Source: Nocardioides sp. (GTDB lineage Bacteria; Actinomycetota; Actinomycetes; Propionibacteriales; Nocardioidaceae). From it: a DNA stretch of 7,946 bases. A program made the position numbers and the translations under genes. Below the pieces are notes generated by a model that saw only the letters and a list, made by a program, of their open reading frames with translations, did not search any database and was not told where the DNA came from. Of this stretch, positions 4,825-7,946 are shown one piece after another. The stretch lies in assembly GCA_030452025.1 (NCBI GenBank), contig JAKDNC010000146.1, positions 1 through 7,946 of the forward strand, written 5' to 3'. The first letter of the stretch is position 1. Every line of letters begins with the position of its first letter.

Positions 4825-6570
4825 TCAGGCCAAGCGGTGCCGCAGTCCGGTCGCCCGCACCGCCCGGCGCTCGATGGCCTCCCGGACCACCTCCGGCGTG
4901 CCGATCACCCGCACCTTCGTCTCGGCTCGGGTGACCGCGGTGTAGAGCAGCTCGCGGGTCAACAGCCGGGCGCCCTCGTCGGGCAGGAGCACGCTGATCG
5001 ACTTCGCCTGGCTGCCCTGCGACTTGTGGATCGTCATCGCATGCATCGTCTCGACGTCGTTGAGGCGACCGGGGGCGAACTCGAGGACCTCGGTCGCGCC
5101 CTGGATGAAGACCCGCAGCTCGCCGTCGCGGACGACGGTCACGCCGGTGTCGCCGTTGTGGATGCCGAGGCCGTAGTCGTTGGCGGTGACCAGCACCGGG
5201 CGCCCGGGATACCACTCGTCCCAGAGCGGATCACCGGTCTCCTCGGTGAGCCAAGCCTCGACCTGCCGGTTCCAGTGGCCTACGCCGTGGGGTCCCCGGC
5301 GGTGCGCGCAGAGCAGTCGATGCCCCTCGAGGAGCGCGAGTGCGGCCGCAGCATCTCCGGCGACGGCGGCTGCCCGCACGGCCAGGGCGGTGTGGATCAT
5401 CTCGCTGCGCAGATCCTCCGGAGTCGTGGCAAACTGCACCTCGACTGAGCCGGAGCCGAGCACCTCCAGCGCCCGTTCGGCGTCTCCGGACCGGATCGCT
5501 GCGGCCAGGGCAATGATGTCCTGCTGGGACCGGTGGTTGGTCTCGAGCCGGGCCACCATCCCGTCGTCACCGCCGAGGCCCTCGACCAGGTCGGCGAGCA
5601 CGGCGCCTGCATCGACGGAGGCGAGCTGGTCCCGGTCTCCGACCAGGACCAGCCGGGCGTCAGCACGGACCGCCTCGACCAGCCGGGCCATCATCGTCAA
5701 GGAGACCATCGACGTCTCGTCGACGATCACCACGTCATGGGGCAGCCGGTTGGTGCGGTGGTGGACGAATCGGGTTCCGTTGTCCCGACGGGTCCCGAGC
5801 AGCCGGTGGAGGGTCGATGCGGAGAGTCTCTCGAGGCGCGCACGGTCCGCGTCGGTGAAGCGCTCGGCGTCCGCCATCTCTTTGTGCACCGACTCCTGGA
5901 GCCGGGCGGCCGCCTTCCCGGTCGGTGCGGTGAGCGCTATCCGGAGCTCGCGACCCTCGGCTTCCGCCTGCTCGGCGAGCATCGCGAGGAGTCCTGCGAT
6001 CGTCGTCGTCTTGCCAGTGCCGGGTCCACCGGTCAACACCGAGGTCCACCGGGAGACGACCAGGCGCGCGGCCTCTCGCTGCTCGACGTAGGCGTCTCCG
6101 GGAAAGAGTCGGTCCAGGGTCGCGTCGAGGACCGAACGGTCGAGCGCCGGGGGCGGCTGGGCGGCCCGCAGGGCGAGGTCGGCCACCACCTGGACCTCCT
6201 GACCGCGGTAGCGGTCGAGGTAGAGCAGCCCGAACTCCCAGCGGATGACCTCGGCGGCGAGCAGGGGCGAAGCTTCGAGCGCGGCCACCCAGTCGGCGGG
6301 CTCGGGCCAGGCCAGACCGGCCCCGGGGGCGAGCGACGCGGCATGGGCCAGGTCGAGGCAGACCGACCCGTGCCGCACCGCCCTGGTTGTCAGTGCGACC
6401 GCGAACAGCACTCGCTCGTCGGTCTCGCCGCCGAGTGCGCCGAGACGTCTGGCAACGTGCACGTCGGCCGCGGTCAGCACCCCGGCCTCGTTGAAGGCGG
6501 CGAGCAGTCCCTCAGCGCGGAGCGCAAGTCGACGGTCGTGGGGTCCGGTGGGTTCGAAGAGTTCGGTCAT
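4825..6570 (-). CDS. recD: RecBCD exonuclease V alpha subunit, helicase RecD
   Basis: RecD is the 5'-3' superfamily 1B helicase subunit of RecBCD, which unwinds and resects double-strand ends for RecA-dependent repair. The protein is 581 residues, normal for the family. After an N-terminal RecB-interaction region (1-165), the helicase motifs appear in order: Walker A GGPGTGKTTT (181-190, Lys187), motif Ia LTAPTGKAAARL (213-224), Walker B VIVDETSM (281-288, Asp284 and Glu285), motif III VLVGDRDQLASVDAG (308-322), motif IV NHRSQ (345-349), HNGDTG (471-476), motif V MTIHKSQGSQ (512-521) and motif VI ELLYTAVTRA (540-549). All key residues are intact. The ATG at 6568-6570 overlaps the recB stop as ATGA and has GGAAGGGG five bases upstream, so the longer open frame is not used. 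An active subunit is expected, translationally coupled to recB. Confidence 0.97.
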   Translation of the reverse strand: MTELFEPTGPHDRRLALRAEGLLAAFNEAGVLTAADVHVARRLGALGGETDERVLFAVALTTRAVRHGSVCLDLAHAASLAPGAGLAWPEPADWVAALEASPLLAAEVIRWEFGLLYLDRYRGQEVQVVADLALRAAQPPPALDRSVLDATLDRLFPGDAYVEQREAARLVVSRWTSVLTGGPGTGKTTTIAGLLAMLAEQAEAEGRELRIALTAPTGKAAARLQESVHKEMADAERFTDADRARLERLSASTLHRLLGTRRDNGTRFVHHRTNRLPHDVVIVDETSMVSLTMMARLVEAVRADARLVLVGDRDQLASVDAGAVLADLVEGLGGDDGMVARLETNHRSQQDIIALAAAIRSGDAERALEVLGSGSVEVQFATTPEDLRSEMIHTALAVRAAAVAGDAAAALALLEGHRLLCAHRRGPHGVGHWNRQVEAWLTEETGDPLWDEWYPGRPVLVTANDYGLGIHNGDTGVTVVRDGELRVFIQGATEVLEFAPGRLNDVETMHAMTIHKSQGSQAKSISVLLPDEGARLLTRELLYTAVTRAETKVRVIGTPEVVREAIERRAVRATGLRHRLA

Positions 6571-7946
6571 GCCGTCCCCTTCCCGCGCAGGTGCCCGTCC
6601 AGGCGCCCGTCGAGCAGGTCGCTGAGCTCCTCGACGAGCCGGACCGGCGGCTGCCAGGAGAAGACGCCGGCAGGGTGCCGGTCCCAGGTGGGTGTCTGCG
6701 GTCCGCACATGCCGCGGACGTAGAGGTAGAGAACGCCGCCCAGGTGGGTGGCGGGGTCGTAGCCGGGCAGTCGCCAGCGCAGGTAGCGGTGGAGGACGAC
6801 GGCGTAGAGCAGCGCCTGCAGCGGATAATCGGACTGGCCCATCGCGCCGGCGAGCACTCCGGGTCGATAGTCCTGCGAGGTCAGCAGCTCGTCGAAGGCG
6901 CCGAGCCAGTTCGTCTTGTAGTCGACGACGAGAAAGGTCCCGCGCAGCCGAAGCACGACATCGATCGACCCGGTCAGGTAGCCGCGCAGGTCCTGCTCAC
7001 CCAGCCGCGGGTCCGCCAGGGCGTCGGCGAACGGCAGCAGCGGGTCGTCCACGCCGAGATGGCGACGCAACAGCGGCGCAAGGTCACCGAGCCGGACCCG
7101 TTCGGTCGGGTAGCTGCTGTCGTCACCCCCGGCGAGCGGCAGCTCGAAGTCGAGCTCGCACAAGCGGTCGGCCCTCCCGATCGCGCGCAACGTCACGTCG
7201 CCGGCGAGCGGGCCGAGCGGGCTGTCGCACACCGCGACCAGCGCGTCGGCGAGGAGCCCGCGGGCGAGCTCGACGGGCCAGCGGACCACCTGTTCGTCGA
7301 TCCGGGCGAGCATCTCGGCGCGCAGGTCCGGCGCCGCCGGGTCGGCCTCCTCGAGGACGCCGTGCACCAGGGAACCGAAGGTCGCTCCGACCGGCAGGTC
7401 GCTCATCGGCGAGGGCACCACCATGGCCTCCGGCCCGGGCCCTCCGGGCGCGACCACTGCGATCTCGGGCTCGTCGTCGCGGGGCACCTGCTCGGGCTCG
7501 CTGGAGACCTCCACGGTCGCCGGACGGCTCTCGGCCAACCTGGTCAGCGCCGAATAGGAGGTACGCCGCCAGGTGGTGTCCACGCTCCGGTCGAAGGTCC
7601 GCACGGACAGCGCGTCGTCGGGTCGCTCGAGGGCCCGGTCGGAGAGCTGCACCGCGATGGCGGGGGCCCAGACCGCGGCCCCCCTCCCCTGCCATCCGGT
7701 GAAGAAGCGCTGGGACTCGTCGTCGGACTTGAGTGGGGCGTTGTCGGGGACGGTTGCCTCCCCCGGGGCCCGTCCCATCAGGATCCGGTGGAAGGCGGAG
7801 GTCTTGGCATTGTTTCCCGGCGCCCACCAGGTGACGACCTGGGACTGGGCGCGAGTGATGGCGACGTAGAGCAGCCGCAAGGACTCTCCGGCGTCCTCGG
7901 AGTTGGCCAGGGCGACGTTGCGCCTCCAGTCGGAACCGCCCCGTCC
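6567..7946 (-). CDS. recB: RecBCD exonuclease V beta subunit RecB, C-terminal part
   Basis: This is the 3' portion of recB, cut by the right window edge; 459 residues are visible. RecB is the 3'-5' helicase and nuclease subunit. The first visible residues include superfamily 1A helicase motif VI, LRLLYVAITRAQSQVV (from the leucine codon at 7878-7880), so the helicase core lies outside the window. A variable linker rich in Pro, Glu and Asp follows. The PD-(D/E)XK nuclease domain is complete: the conserved His in FGSLVHGVLEEAD (fragment residue 195), GSIDVVLR with Asp329 (codon 6960-6962), VVDYKTNWLG with Asp342 and Lys344, and the Q...Y motif DYPLQALLYAVVL (Gln377, Tyr381). The stop TGA overlaps the recD ATG. 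No frameshift is seen. recC would be expected beyond the right edge, by the usual actinobacterial order recC-recB-recD. Confidence 0.96.
   Translation of the reverse strand, partial: GRGGSDWRRNVALANSEDAGESLRLLYVAITRAQSQVVTWWAPGNNAKTSAFHRILMGRAPGEATVPDNAPLKSDDESQRFFTGWQGRGAAVWAPAIAVQLSDRALERPDDALSVRTFDRSVDTTWRRTSYSALTRLAESRPATVEVSSEPEQVPRDDEPEIAVVAPGGPGPEAMVVPSPMSDLPVGATFGSLVHGVLEEADPAAPDLRAEMLARIDEQVVRWPVELARGLLADALVAVCDSPLGPLAGDVTLRAIGRADRLCELDFELPLAGGDDSSYPTERVRLGDLAPLLRRHLGVDDPLLPFADALADPRLGEQDLRGYLTGSIDVVLRLRGTFLVVDYKTNWLGAFDELLTSQDYRPGVLAGAMGQSDYPLQALLYAVVLHRYLRWRLPGYDPATHLGGVLYLYVRGMCGPQTPTWDRHPAGVFSWQPPVRLVEELSDLLDGRLDGHLRGKGTA
6576..6583 (-). promoter_or_regulatory. Ribosome binding site of recD inside recB
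   Basis: GGAAGGGG on the minus strand lies within the last codons of recB, five bases before the recD ATG. With the ATGA stop/start overlap it indicates translational coupling of the two helicase subunits and fixes the recD start at 6570. Confidence 0.7.

Noticed and set aside
5533..6723. 396-codon plus-strand frame opposite recD
   Set aside because: It is antisense to the RecD helicase domain, shows no recognisable motif and crosses the recB/recD junction.
6692..7702. 336-codon Arg/Ala-rich plus-strand frame opposite recB
   Set aside because: Its extreme Arg, Ala and Pro content is typical of a shadow frame, and the complementary strand encodes the RecB nuclease domain.

Overview
The window is high-GC chromosomal DNA with the codon habits of an actinomycete. 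Menaquinone synthesis, an F420-type nitroreductase-family protein, RecBCD and a long-chain acyl-CoA dehydrogenase fit a free-living aerobic actinomycete. Something like the Nocardioidaceae is possible, but that assignment is inference. I see no insertion sequence, phage gene, CRISPR array, tRNA or rRNA. Gene order and composition look like ordinary core chromosome.

Layout from left to right. Positions 1-106 hold an edge fragment of uncertain coding status and a strong inverted repeat (46-91) that probably marks the end of menB transcription. menB (107-1051, minus) encodes dihydroxynaphthoyl-CoA synthase and lies 26 nt downstream of a small secreted lipoprotein gene (1078-1515, minus). A 108-nt spacer separates the lipoprotein gene from a divergent Ddn/nitroreductase-family gene (1624-2058, plus). 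That gene converges on a two-gene minus-strand unit: an ACT plus GAF-like domain protein (2961-3575) followed after 26 nt by a class I SAM methyltransferase (2176-2934). Upstream of these lies an LCAD-type acyl-CoA dehydrogenase (3649-4794, minus). The right third is recD (4825-6570) and the 3' part of recB (6567 to the window edge), both minus and joined by an ATGA overlap.

Functionally there are four themes: respiratory quinone synthesis (MenB), beta-oxidation of long or branched acyl chains (acyl-CoA dehydrogenase), double-strand break processing (RecB and RecD, with RecC presumably encoded beyond the right edge), and a cryptic ACT/GAF-methyltransferase pair of unknown role. The most interesting small-scale pattern is a TANNNT hexamer 6-7 nt before the start codon of three genes (menB, the ACT protein, the acyl-CoA dehydrogenase), as expected for leaderless actinobacterial transcripts. 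I found no convincing new multi-gene system. The ACT/GAF-methyltransferase pair is the least explained part of the window.
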